A stretch of DNA of 64,000 nt from CAYNEI01 sp964396185 (lineage in GTDB: Archaea > Thermoplasmatota > SW-10-69-26), in contig CAYNEI010000006.1 in assembly GCA_964396185.1 (NCBI GenBank), positions 23,254-87,253 on the forward strand, given 5' to 3'. The position numbers and the translations under genes are program-made. Positions 1-6,835 of the stretch are shown here, in pieces (positions within the stretch are counted from its first letter, which is position 1; every line of letters begins with the position of its first letter). Below the pieces are notes generated by a model. That model saw only the letters and a list, made by a program, of their open reading frames with translations, did not search any database and was not told the origin of the DNA.

Positions 1-1
1 C

Positions 2-94
2 CGCGAGGAGACACTCAGCGAGGCCCAGAGGGAAAAGGTCCGGGCCCAGCTGGACCGGTGGTTCAGCGAGGACCGTGGGGGTGGGGCCTCGTGA
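2..94 (+). CDS. C-terminal end of an unknown protein (partial)
   Basis: Thirty codons stay open from the window edge to a TGA at 92-94. The peptide (ending ...QLDRWFSEDRGGGAS) has a charged, helical look with SEAQREKVRAQLDRWF, as expected for the tail of a real soluble protein. Its stop overlaps the GTG start of the next gene (GTGA, 91-94), so the two are probably translationally coupled. Too little is present to name a family. Confidence 0.55.
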   Translation, partial: REETLSEAQREKVRAQLDRWFSEDRGGGAS

Positions 95-501
95 GGGATG
101 CATCGGTCACTTTGCTCGGGCTTCTGTTACTGACGGTGGCCTTGACCGGGTGCACAGACGCTGGCGACGGCGCTGACGGGACCCAGGCCACGACGATGGA
201 CTGCACCACGACCCGGTACGAGTACACCTCCCACGGGGCCGCCGAGGACGACACCTGCTTCCTGCGCGTCGCCGACGGGACCGCCCAGGTCTCAGTTGGG
301 GGACGCGGCACAGGCTCGATCCAGGTCACCATCGAGGATCGCGCTGGGTCGCTCTCGTGGACGTTCCAGAAGAGCTTCTCGGGCAGCCAGGGTGAGTTCG
401 ACGAGGATGAGCGCCTTCAGGGCAGCTCGGACAGGTGGACCGTCACCGTGGACTCCGACGGCTGGGAGGGGACGTTCTCGTTGGTCGTCGATGCGTCTTG
501 A
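91..501 (+). CDS. Small lipoprotein, function unknown
   Basis: A 136-residue protein with an N-terminal hydrophobic segment (about residues 7-20) ending in the lipobox LTGC, so it is probably lipid-anchored on the outer face of the membrane. The mature part is short and acidic, has a C-x-C pair spread over residues about 38-57, and contains alternating hydrophobic positions typical of a small beta-sandwich. No family is recognised. An in-frame GTG exists at 58, but the GTG at 91 is preferred because it puts the signal peptide at the N terminus and overlaps the upstream stop as GTGA. Confidence 0.7.
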   Translation: MRDASVTLLGLLLLTVALTGCTDAGDGADGTQATTMDCTTTRYEYTSHGAAEDDTCFLRVADGTAQVSVGGRGTGSIQVTIEDRAGSLSWTFQKSFSGSQGEFDEDERLQGSSDRWTVTVDSDGWEGTFSLVVDAS

Positions 502-548
502 TCCTTACCCAGATCCCCAAGGCCTGGGGATAGACGCCGCTCGTTCGC

Positions 549-806
549 TCAACCCTGCTCGTACACGTTCTTGCGGTGCCCGACGACCTGCACCCTGATC
601 TCCTCGGCCTGGTGGTCGATCTCGGCGAGCACGCGGTAGTCCCCCACGCGCATGCGCACGAGGGGCGAGCCGGTGAGGGGCCGGAAGAAGCGCACCGGGT
701 CGTGGCGTGCCTCACGGAGCTTGTCCACGATCCTGGCCTGGATGGTTCGTGGGAGCTCAGCGAGGTCCTTGCTCGCCCGCTCCGAGACAAGTACCTGGAA
801 ACTCAC
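549..806 (-). CDS. RelE/ParE-superfamily toxin
   Basis: An 85-residue basic protein with the RelE/ParE layout: an N-terminal strand (FQVLVSERASKDLAELP), two helices, and a C-terminal beta-sheet with the typical segment VRMRVGDYRVLAEID followed by IRVQVVGHRKNVYE. RelE-type members cleave mRNA on the ribosome and ParE-type members poison gyrase; the R-x-GDYR-x-L and HR-x-x-YE signatures favour RelE. It begins with GTG at 806 and overlaps the antitoxin stop as GTGA, the standard antitoxin-first order for this class. Length is normal. Confidence 0.88.
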   Translation of the reverse strand: MSFQVLVSERASKDLAELPRTIQARIVDKLREARHDPVRFFRPLTGSPLVRMRVGDYRVLAEIDHQAEEIRVQVVGHRKNVYEQG

Positions 807-1033
807 AGGCCGAGCCCCTCACGGACCTCATCCAGCGTCCGGAACCGCCCCTCCTCGAACTCCTTGCGCGAGGCGTCCAGGGCCTCCTTGGCCCGGGGGC
901 TGAGCTCTGCCTCGTCCTCCTCGAGCCAGTCGAGCGCCTCCTCGATGACCTCAGCGTAGGGCTGGCGCGGATGGTGCTTGAGGCGCTTGAGCCGCTCCTT
1001 GAGCTCGTTGGGGACTTGGATCGTTGTGGGCAT
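803..1033 (-). CDS. Ribbon-helix-helix antitoxin
   Basis: A 76-residue protein. The N-terminal MPTTIQVPNELKERLKRLK is a MetJ/Arc-type ribbon-helix-helix start (one beta strand, then helix), which dimerises to bind DNA through the strand. The C-terminal half is acidic and helical, as expected for the toxin-neutralising tail. It is the first gene of the pair and is followed by the RelE-like toxin with a GTGA overlap. Directly upstream are three CTATAG palindromes at 10-bp spacing (1034-1060), very probably its own operator, so the module should be autoregulated. Confidence 0.88.
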   Translation of the reverse strand: MPTTIQVPNELKERLKRLKHHPRQPYAEVIEEALDWLEEDEAELSPRAKEALDASRKEFEEGRFRTLDEVREGLGL

Positions 1034-1067
1034 CTATAGTGACCTATAGTAATCTATAGTATTTAAC
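1034..1067 (-). promoter_or_regulatory. Promoter and triple operator of the RHH/RelE module
   Basis: Reading towards the antitoxin, GTTAAATA (1059-1067) is a TATA-like box about 27-33 nt before the ATG at 1033, implying a leaderless or near-leaderless mRNA. Downstream of it lie three copies of CTATAGT (1034-1040, 1044-1050, 1054-1060) at exactly 10-bp intervals. Each contains the palindrome CTATAG. Helical-phase repeats of this kind suit side-by-side binding of ribbon-helix-helix dimers between the TATA box and the start codon. Confidence 0.75.
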
Positions 1068-1127
1068 AGCTTGTGGCCTTCGATCCTCAAGGTCCGGCAG
1101 CCTATGGTGATCGCCCCATGGCCGAAT

Positions 1128-1150
1128 TATAAATACAATTAATGAGTCAT
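1128..1150 (+). promoter_or_regulatory. Leaderless promoter and possible operator of vapBC
   Basis: TTATAAATA at 1128-1136 is a near-consensus archaeal TATA box 23-31 nt upstream of the vapB ATG at 1159, so the transcript is probably leaderless. Between box and start lies the palindrome ATGAGTCAT (1142-1150, odd centre), a plausible AbrB-fold operator. Confidence 0.7.
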
Positions 1151-1158
1151 GAGATGAT

Positions 1159-1395
1159 ATGGGTGCCTCCCCCGTCAAGGAGACAACCGTGACCGAGGGA
1201 TACGCTGCCAGCATCCCCGCGAGCATCCGGCGCCAGCTGGGCATCGAACCTGGGGACAAGCTCGTGTGGAAGGCTGAGGAAGGTCGGATCCTCGTCCGGG
1301 TGAAGAAGCGTCGCCAGGGAGCGTTCCAGGACTTCGAGCCCTACGACTTGGGCGAGGCCACCAACGCGACCGCGGACCACGACGAGGTGCACTAG
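1159..1395 (+). CDS. vapB: AbrB/MazE-fold antitoxin VapB
   Basis: A 78-residue swapped-hairpin (AbrB/SpoVT) DNA-binding protein: ETTVTEGYAASIPASIRRQLGIEPGDKLVW shows the family pattern of a strand, 'IPASIRRxLGIxPGDKL' and a closing strand. The C-terminal tail (residues about 52-78) is acidic and should wrap the toxin. Sixteen nucleotides separate it from the PIN-domain gene that follows, so the two form a VapBC module. A TATA box 23-31 nt upstream supports the ATG at 1159. Confidence 0.88.
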   Translation: MGASPVKETTVTEGYAASIPASIRRQLGIEPGDKLVWKAEEGRILVRVKKRRQGAFQDFEPYDLGEATNATADHDEVH

Positions 1396-1411
1396 CCTGG
1401 CGCCGACCGCG

Positions 1412-1828
1412 GTGATCGACACCGGTGTCCTCGTGGGCGCGATGCTGGCACGGGACAGCTACCACGACGAGGCCGTCCCGATCTTCCAAGCTGCCGATGC
1501 TGGCACGATCCCGCCCGTTGTGGTCACGGAGTTCGTCCTCGCCGAGACCCTGAACTTCCTCGTGAAGAAAGGGAACTCAGCGATCGGACGGGATGCGCTG
1601 GCTCGCCTGGAGGCAAGCACAGGCTTCCAGATCCGAGGCGTGCCCGCCGGCGTCGTCGACCGAGCCAAGGTCGAGGTCTTCCAGCGGTTCGACGGGCTCT
1701 CCTTCGTCGACGCGCTGACGGTGGCGTTCATGCAGGAGCATGGAATCGAGACCCTGTACTCCTTCGATGAGGGGTTCGACAAGGTCCCGAGTATCGCTCG
1801 GAGGAGCACGCTCCCGGCGCCCGGGTGA
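1412..1828 (+). CDS. vapC: PIN-domain ribonuclease toxin VapC
   Basis: A 138-residue PIN domain. The first acidic residue sits in VIDTGVLVGAML at the very N terminus, the second in the helix containing EFVLAETLNFL (Glu), and the third and fourth in LSFVDALTVAFMQ and SFDEGFD. These form the Mg2+ site of VapC nucleases, which cut tRNA or rRNA. The GTG at 1412 is the only conventional start that keeps the IDTG strand near the N terminus; a CTG lies at 1397. It is paired with vapB 16 nt upstream. Confidence 0.87.
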   Translation: MIDTGVLVGAMLARDSYHDEAVPIFQAADAGTIPPVVVTEFVLAETLNFLVKKGNSAIGRDALARLEASTGFQIRGVPAGVVDRAKVEVFQRFDGLSFVDALTVAFMQEHGIETLYSFDEGFDKVPSIARRSTLPAPG

Positions 1829-2026
1829 CCCCGAGGGGACCTCATCTGGGGGTCCTGGCCACCGGAAGCAGTCCACGACGTCTCTAGGGATGTGGGGCGG
1901 TGAACCGCATTCAGCCTTGCTCCGACCGGTGAGCACGGATCTCCTGCTCGGCCTCCCTCCTTTCGAGGCCCGCCTGCTTGAACGCGTCGTGGAGCCGGGC
2001 CAGGACCGCGGCGAACGTCCCGCGCC

Positions 2027-2866
2027 TCACTTCGTCCCCACCACGTAGGCCGCCTCGCCAGGGATCACCAGCGCATCCCCGTAGGTGTACGCCTCCAGGT
2101 TCTCGCGCGCATCGGCCAGCACGGAGGCTTGCACGTCCTCGTCCTCTTCCTCGAGGGAGTGGCCCACTGGTGTGCCTTCCAGCATGGTCTCCAGGTACTC
2201 ATCCGCGCTGGCGAACACGTAGTCGTAGCTCGCCCGCTCCTCGCGCACGTCCGTGAAGCCAGCGGCTTCCAGCAGCTCGACGAGCTCGCCCTCGCCACCC
2301 ATCTCGTACGGTGTCGGGATGTAGCCGGTCTCGTCAGGCTCGGCCAGCTCCAGCATGGGCCCGATGAGCACATGGATGTGTGGCACCCGCTCGCCAGGGG
2401 CAGCCCAGACGCTCGTGGCGAACCGGCCGCCCGGGGCCAGCACGCGGTGGCTCTCGGCGATGGCCTTCTCGGGGTCCGTGAAGATCTGCAGCCCGAACCG
2501 GTTGGTCACGAGCTCGAAGGAGCCATCGTCGAGCTCCAGCTCCTCGGCATCCATGACCTGGAACTCAGCGTTGTCCAGGCCTTGCTGCTTGGCGCGCTCC
2601 TTGGCGAGCTCGATCATGCGCTCCGAGAGATCCACTCCCAGGACCTTGCCCTGAGGTCCGACCATGCGTGCCAGGGTGAGGGCAGGCTCGCCTGGCCCTG
2701 TGCCCACGTCGAGCACGCGCTCGCCCTGGCGTGGGGAGGCGGCACGGAACAGCGGGGGGTTGTACGGGGCCAAGAGCCCCAGGAAGGCCTGGTAGCGGCT
2801 TGCGCTCTCGTTCCAGGTGTCCCGCGTGTACTCCTTGTACCACTCGTCGGTGTAGGTCCAGCTCAT
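2027..2866 (-). CDS. Class I SAM-dependent methyltransferase
   Basis: A 279-residue Rossmann-fold methyltransferase of the UbiE/Methyltransf_11 type. Motif I is VLDVGTGPGEPALTLA (residues about 50-65), the ribose-binding acid is in VLGVDLSERMIELA (about 78-91), and motif II/III follow in FQVMDAEELELDDGSFELVTNRFGLQ. SAM binding is clear; the acceptor (small molecule, quinone or sterol-like) cannot be read from sequence. The ATG at 2866 is preceded by the ribosome-binding sequence AAGGAGGA (complement of 2875-2882), so this gene is probably translated from a leadered mRNA. It stands alone, convergent with vapBC. Confidence 0.85.
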   Translation of the reverse strand: MSWTYTDEWYKEYTRDTWNESASRYQAFLGLLAPYNPPLFRAASPRQGERVLDVGTGPGEPALTLARMVGPQGKVLGVDLSERMIELAKERAKQQGLDNAEFQVMDAEELELDDGSFELVTNRFGLQIFTDPEKAIAESHRVLAPGGRFATSVWAAPGERVPHIHVLIGPMLELAEPDETGYIPTPYEMGGEGELVELLEAAGFTDVREERASYDYVFASADEYLETMLEGTPVGHSLEEEDEDVQASVLADARENLEAYTYGDALVIPGEAAYVVGTK

Positions 2867-3091
2867 GGGCGAGGTCCTCCTTGGCTTGGAACGCCAGCGG
2901 GGTACATCAGCTTACCCCGGGGATCTCAGAGGGCTCTGTCAGAGCGGTTGGATCGCGTGTCGCGGGGCTCGGCCCGCTCCGCCCGTTGGGGGTCACGGGC
3001 CGGGGCCCCGCGGTTCACCCGAACGCCCGGCGCAAACCCCGCGGTCGGTGCAGCGCCGGCCGCTCGGGCTCTTGGAGAACCTCCCACCTGG
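2867..3091. other. Intergenic gap with no gene seen
   Basis: This gap of 225 bases lies between two minus-strand genes. It holds the ribosome-binding site of the methyltransferase and otherwise G+C-rich sequence with no convincing ORF, RNA or repeat. Confidence 0.5.
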
Positions 3092-5059
3092 TCAATCGAT
3101 GCGTGGGATGTTCTCCAATGCCTTCGGGTTCGCGATGCTGCTCAAATCACCCGTGTCCTCCCCGAGCGCCTTGGCGCGGATGGCTCGTCGCAGGATCTTG
3201 GCCGTCTTCGTCCTGGGTAGGTCATCGACGAAGTGGATGCCGCCAGGCTTGAACGGCTTGCCCAGCCGATCCATGACCGCTTGGGCCAGGCGCCCTCTCG
3301 CCTCGTCCTCATCATCGACCCCCACAGGGATCGCGAAGATGTGCACGCTCTCACCCTTCACATCGTCCGGGATGCCCACAGCCGCGGCCTCGCCCACGAT
3401 TCCCGTGTCCACCACGGCCGACTCGACCTCGGCTGGCCCGACACGCTTGCCGGCCACGGTGATGACGTCGTCGCTGCGGCCGTGCAGGTACCAGAAGCCG
3501 TCCTCGTCGACGGATGCGAAATCCCCGTGGAACCACGTGTCCTCCCAGCGCGACCAGTACGTCTGCTCGTAGCGCTCCGGGTCCTTCCAGAGCCCGCGCG
3601 TCATGCCTGGCCACGGGGCGGTGCAAGCGAGCTCGCCCACGGTCCCATCCGGGACGGGGTCGCCGTCGGCGTCCACGACCTCGGTGGCGATCCCCAGGCT
3701 GGGGTGGCCAAGCGAGCACGGCTTGAGCGGCGTGATGGGCAGCGGGCTGAGGAAGCAGGCGCCCACCTCGGTGCCGCCGCTAAGGTTGATGATGGGCACC
3801 TCTCGGTCGCCTGCGTGCTCGAAGAGCCAGTCGTACGGCTCAGGGTTCCAGGGCTCGCCGGTGGAGCCCATGATGCGCAGGCTCGAGAGATCCTTCTCAT
3901 CGATCCAATCGTCGCCGTGGGGGATCAGCGCGCGGATCAGCGTGGGCGAGATGCCCAGCGTGGTGATGCCGTGGCGCTCCACGAGATCCCAGACCCGGCC
4001 GGGGTCGGGGTGGGTGGGGCTGCCCTCGTAGAGGAAGACGCTGGCGCCGAGGCCAAGGGCGCCCACGACCTCCCAGGGGCCCATGATCCAGCCCATGTCC
4101 GAGAACCAGAAGAGCAGGTCGTCCTGGTGGACGTCGGTCTGGTGGGCCACCTCTTGCATGATCTTGACCATGAAGCCACCGTGGACGTGGACAGCACCCT
4201 TGGGCTTGCCCGTGGTCCCACTCGTGTAGATGACCATGAACGGGTCCTCGCTGTCCACCGGGAGGCTCTCGCGCTCCGGCGGCTGGCTGATGGTGAGCTC
4301 GTCCCAGCGAAGGTCCCGGGCGGGCGCCCACGGGATCTCGACGCCCAGGCGGTCGTAGACCACCAGGTGCTCGAGGGTGGGCACGCGCTCGGCGGCCTCG
4401 TCGGCGGTCTCCTTCATGATCACCTTCTTGCCGTTGCGGAAGAAGCCGTCGGCGGTGAGCATGACCCTGGCGTCTGCGTCGTTGAGACGGGTGGCGATGG
4501 CCTCAGGCGCGAAGCCGCTGAACAAGGGGATGAAGATGGCCCCGAGCTTGGCGATGGCCAGCACCGCGGCCACGGTCTCGGGCACCATGGGCATGAACAC
4601 GCCCACCGCATCCCCCTTCCCGATGCCAAGGGACTCCAGCCCTCCAGCGAGCCGGTTGGTCTCCTCGTAGAGGCGCTGGTAGGTCCACTGCTCGACCTCG
4701 CCATCCTCGCCCTCCCAGACCACGGCGATCTCGTCGGCGCGCTCGCCGGTGGCCCAGCGGTCCACGCAGTTGAGCGCGATGTTGGTCTTGCCGCCGGTGA
4801 ACCACTTGGCCCACGCGATCCCTTCGCTGGTGTCCAGCACCTGGTCGTAGGGCTCGAACCAGTCGAGCCCGAGGTGCTCCTCGATGGCTCCCCAGAACCA
4901 CTCTGGATCCTCGCGTGAGCGGTTCAAGAGCTCCTCGAGGTCCGCGATGCCGTGCTCGCGCATGAAGCGCGTGACGTTGGCGTGCTCGACGTACTCGTCT
5001 GACGGGACCCAGACCACGCCGTCGCCATGGGGGTCGGGCGCGCGGAGCTTGGAGGGCAT
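3092..5059 (-). CDS. AMP-forming acetyl/acyl-CoA synthetase
   Basis: A 655-residue adenylate-forming enzyme that activates a short or medium acid with ATP and CoA. It has the acetyl-CoA-synthetase N-terminal region (DPEWFWGAIEEHLGLDW...), the P-loop MVIYTSGTTGKPKGAVH, the A5/A6-type segment with NLSGGTEVG, the hinge YLHGRSDDVITVAGKRVGP, and the C-terminal lid lysine in PRTKTAKILRR. The length matches acetyl-CoA synthetase. An open frame extends upstream to 5332, but that extension is proline-rich and atypical; the ATG at 5059 (MPSKLRAPDPHG) is chosen because the fold begins just after it and promoter-like repeats sit 28-67 nt upstream. Substrate is not determined. Confidence 0.88.
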   Translation of the reverse strand: MPSKLRAPDPHGDGVVWVPSDEYVEHANVTRFMREHGIADLEELLNRSREDPEWFWGAIEEHLGLDWFEPYDQVLDTSEGIAWAKWFTGGKTNIALNCVDRWATGERADEIAVVWEGEDGEVEQWTYQRLYEETNRLAGGLESLGIGKGDAVGVFMPMVPETVAAVLAIAKLGAIFIPLFSGFAPEAIATRLNDADARVMLTADGFFRNGKKVIMKETADEAAERVPTLEHLVVYDRLGVEIPWAPARDLRWDELTISQPPERESLPVDSEDPFMVIYTSGTTGKPKGAVHVHGGFMVKIMQEVAHQTDVHQDDLLFWFSDMGWIMGPWEVVGALGLGASVFLYEGSPTHPDPGRVWDLVERHGITTLGISPTLIRALIPHGDDWIDEKDLSSLRIMGSTGEPWNPEPYDWLFEHAGDREVPIINLSGGTEVGACFLSPLPITPLKPCSLGHPSLGIATEVVDADGDPVPDGTVGELACTAPWPGMTRGLWKDPERYEQTYWSRWEDTWFHGDFASVDEDGFWYLHGRSDDVITVAGKRVGPAEVESAVVDTGIVGEAAAVGIPDDVKGESVHIFAIPVGVDDEDEARGRLAQAVMDRLGKPFKPGGIHFVDDLPRTKTAKILRRAIRAKALGEDTGDLSSIANPKALENIPRID

Positions 5060-5429
5060 GAGGCCGGGAACGAGGGCGCTCGGGAAGAATGTAACGCGAG
5101 AACGGGGAATGTAACGCGAGAACGGAGGGAGAGGGTGGCAGACCATGGGCCTGCCCCCATCCCCATACACGTTCGTTCCCCGTCCTGACCCGCTCAAGCT
5201 AGGCCGAGCGGGCCGTGGCGCCCCGGCCGGGGTCAGGTATGGAGGCTTTGCTGGGAGGCGAGCCGATGAGGCAAGGACCTCGGCCCAGGGCGCGTGACAG
5301 GGCATGACATCGAGGGTATTTGGACCCTTCATCTGGGCTCAATGAGCGTTGAGTCTTGACCGCTCTCGGTGTCTCGGACGTGGGTACCGTGGGAGCCCCT
5401 GTGCGCGGGCAACGCTTACATCGAGCACC
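5060..5429. other. Divergent intergenic region
   Basis: This stretch of 370 bases separates the divergent synthetase and sialidase-like genes. It holds the tandem 20-bp repeat (5087-5126) and, at 5310-5322, the 13-mer TCGAGGGTATTTG, found identically at 37688-37700. CTTACAT at 5414-5420 is a weak TATA candidate only 10-16 nt before the lipoprotein ATG. No small gene is convincing. Confidence 0.5.
5087..5126 (-). repeat. Tandem 20-bp repeat upstream of the CoA-synthetase gene
   Basis: Two adjacent copies of GAATGTAACGCGAGAACGGR (5087-5106, 5107-5126) differ only in the last base. Read towards the synthetase each contains CGTTACATTC; the proximal copy puts TTACAT about 30 nt before the ATG at 5059. 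CGTTACAT also occurs at the same distance before the ABC ATPase gene (28426-28433). The repeat may therefore be a duplicated promoter core, or an operator overlapping it. Confidence 0.6.
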
Positions 5430-6791
5430 ATGCCTGGGGGAGATGTGCGCCTGGCCCCCTGGTTGCTCGCGTGCCTCGTCATGACCGCTGGCTGTCTTGG
5501 ATCCCCGGATCCCGCTGACACGGAGCCCGAGACCATGGAGCCCAGCGTTGTTGAGCATCAGCTCACCCCCGACGATCACGCTGCCAGCGAGGTCAGCATC
5601 GCAGCCGATCCCAGTGACCCCGATCACCTGGTCGCCGCCGCCAACAGCGCCGGGCCGGAGGAGGCCGGCTTCGGCGTCTACGAGACACGGGATGCCGGAG
5701 GGACGTGGACCGCCTCCATGTTCACCCCGGATCAAGTCCGCTCGGAGCCCGCCGAAGGCCCCGCCTTCCAGTCCCTCTCGGACCCGGTGGTCGCCTTCGG
5801 ACCTGGTGGCGAGCTCTACCTGGCGGGCCTTGCTTTCCTACCCACCTCGGCGGTCTTCGTGGCGGTGAGCCCGGACGGGGATAGCACGTTCGAGGAGAGC
5901 CACGTGGCCTTCGAGAGCGACGTGGTCGCCCGGTTCAACGATAAGGAGTGGATCGCGGCGAGCCCCGCTACGGGCACGCTGCTGCTGACCTGGCAGATGG
6001 AGCCCGCCCTCGACCAGCTGCGCTCGGTGGAGGCGGCCACGGGCCTCGATGTGGATGTGGGCGAGATCGTGGTGGCCCGCTCGACGGACGCGGGAGCCAG
6101 CTGGAGCGAGCCCGAGGTGGTCAGCCGGGGCCTGCACAACAACGGCACCCAGGTCACCTACACCGAGGGCGGCGTGGCCCAGATGGCCTGGGTCAACTAC
6201 GAGACCCATACCCTCGACCACATCCGCTCGACCGATGATGGGGTGAGCTGGAGCGACCCGGCTCCCATCGCCACCGTGCGCACCGTGCCACCCTTCGAGC
6301 GCTATGCGCGCATGCACACCCTGCCTGCGCTCGTGAGCCAGCCGAACGGCTCGGGCGTGTATGCAGTCTGGCACGACGCGCGCAGCGGGGATGCGGACAT
6401 CTACGCGGTGGCTTCCGGTGACGGGGGCCAGACGTGGGGGCCCGAGGTGCGCGTCAACGACGACACCGTCTCGGAGGCCATCCAGTTCTACCCATGGGCC
6501 ACCGTGGCCCCGGACGGGGACCTGCACGTCACGTGGTACGATGCTCGAGAGGACCCCGACACGCCGGGGTTGCGCTTCTACCACGCCAGCGCCCCTGGCC
6601 CCGGGCTCGCGTTCTCCCCCAACGAGCCCATCTCGAACGCCACCATCCACCCCTTCGCCGATGATCCCGGGGGCTCAGCCATCTCGCTAGGCGACTACAC
6701 CGGGCTTGCCGCCAGCCAGAGCGGCGTGTTCCCAGCATGGGCCAGCGTGGCCGACGACCGCGCCGTGGTTCACGCTGCGCGGATCGGGTGA
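5430..6791 (+). CDS. Sialidase/BNR-repeat lipoprotein
   Basis: A 453-residue lipoprotein. The signal peptide ends in the lipobox MTAGC (Cys about residue 22), then an acidic Pro/Glu linker. The rest is a six-bladed-propeller type sequence with repeated Asp-box-like motifs: TRDAGGTWTAS, STDAGASWSEP, STDDGVSWSDP and SGDGGQTWGPE, each S/T-x-D-x-G-x-x-W. Such folds occur in sialidases and in non-catalytic glycan-binding proteins; the catalytic Arg triad cannot be assigned, so hydrolase activity is not claimed. An upstream frame to 5349 exists, but the ATG at 5430 places the signal peptide correctly. Confidence 0.82.
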   Translation: MPGGDVRLAPWLLACLVMTAGCLGSPDPADTEPETMEPSVVEHQLTPDDHAASEVSIAADPSDPDHLVAAANSAGPEEAGFGVYETRDAGGTWTASMFTPDQVRSEPAEGPAFQSLSDPVVAFGPGGELYLAGLAFLPTSAVFVAVSPDGDSTFEESHVAFESDVVARFNDKEWIAASPATGTLLLTWQMEPALDQLRSVEAATGLDVDVGEIVVARSTDAGASWSEPEVVSRGLHNNGTQVTYTEGGVAQMAWVNYETHTLDHIRSTDDGVSWSDPAPIATVRTVPPFERYARMHTLPALVSQPNGSGVYAVWHDARSGDADIYAVASGDGGQTWGPEVRVNDDTVSEAIQFYPWATVAPDGDLHVTWYDAREDPDTPGLRFYHASAPGPGLAFSPNEPISNATIHPFADDPGGSAISLGDYTGLAASQSGVFPAWASVADDRAVVHAARIG

Positions 6792-6835
6792 TTCTGGCCC
6801 TGCCATTCAAGTAGGGGCCCCGGTTATCCGCAGGC

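Noticed and set aside
5060..5332. N-terminal extension of the acyl-CoA synthetase to 5332.
   Set aside because: The extra 91 residues are Pro/Arg/Ser-rich, unlike any synthetase N terminus, and would read through the promoter-like repeats.
5430..6791. Calling the BNR proteins (5430-6791 and 32444-34393) active sialidases.
   Set aside because: Asp boxes are clear, but the arginine triad, the Tyr/Glu pair and the Asp acid of true sialidases could not be placed, so only the fold is claimed.
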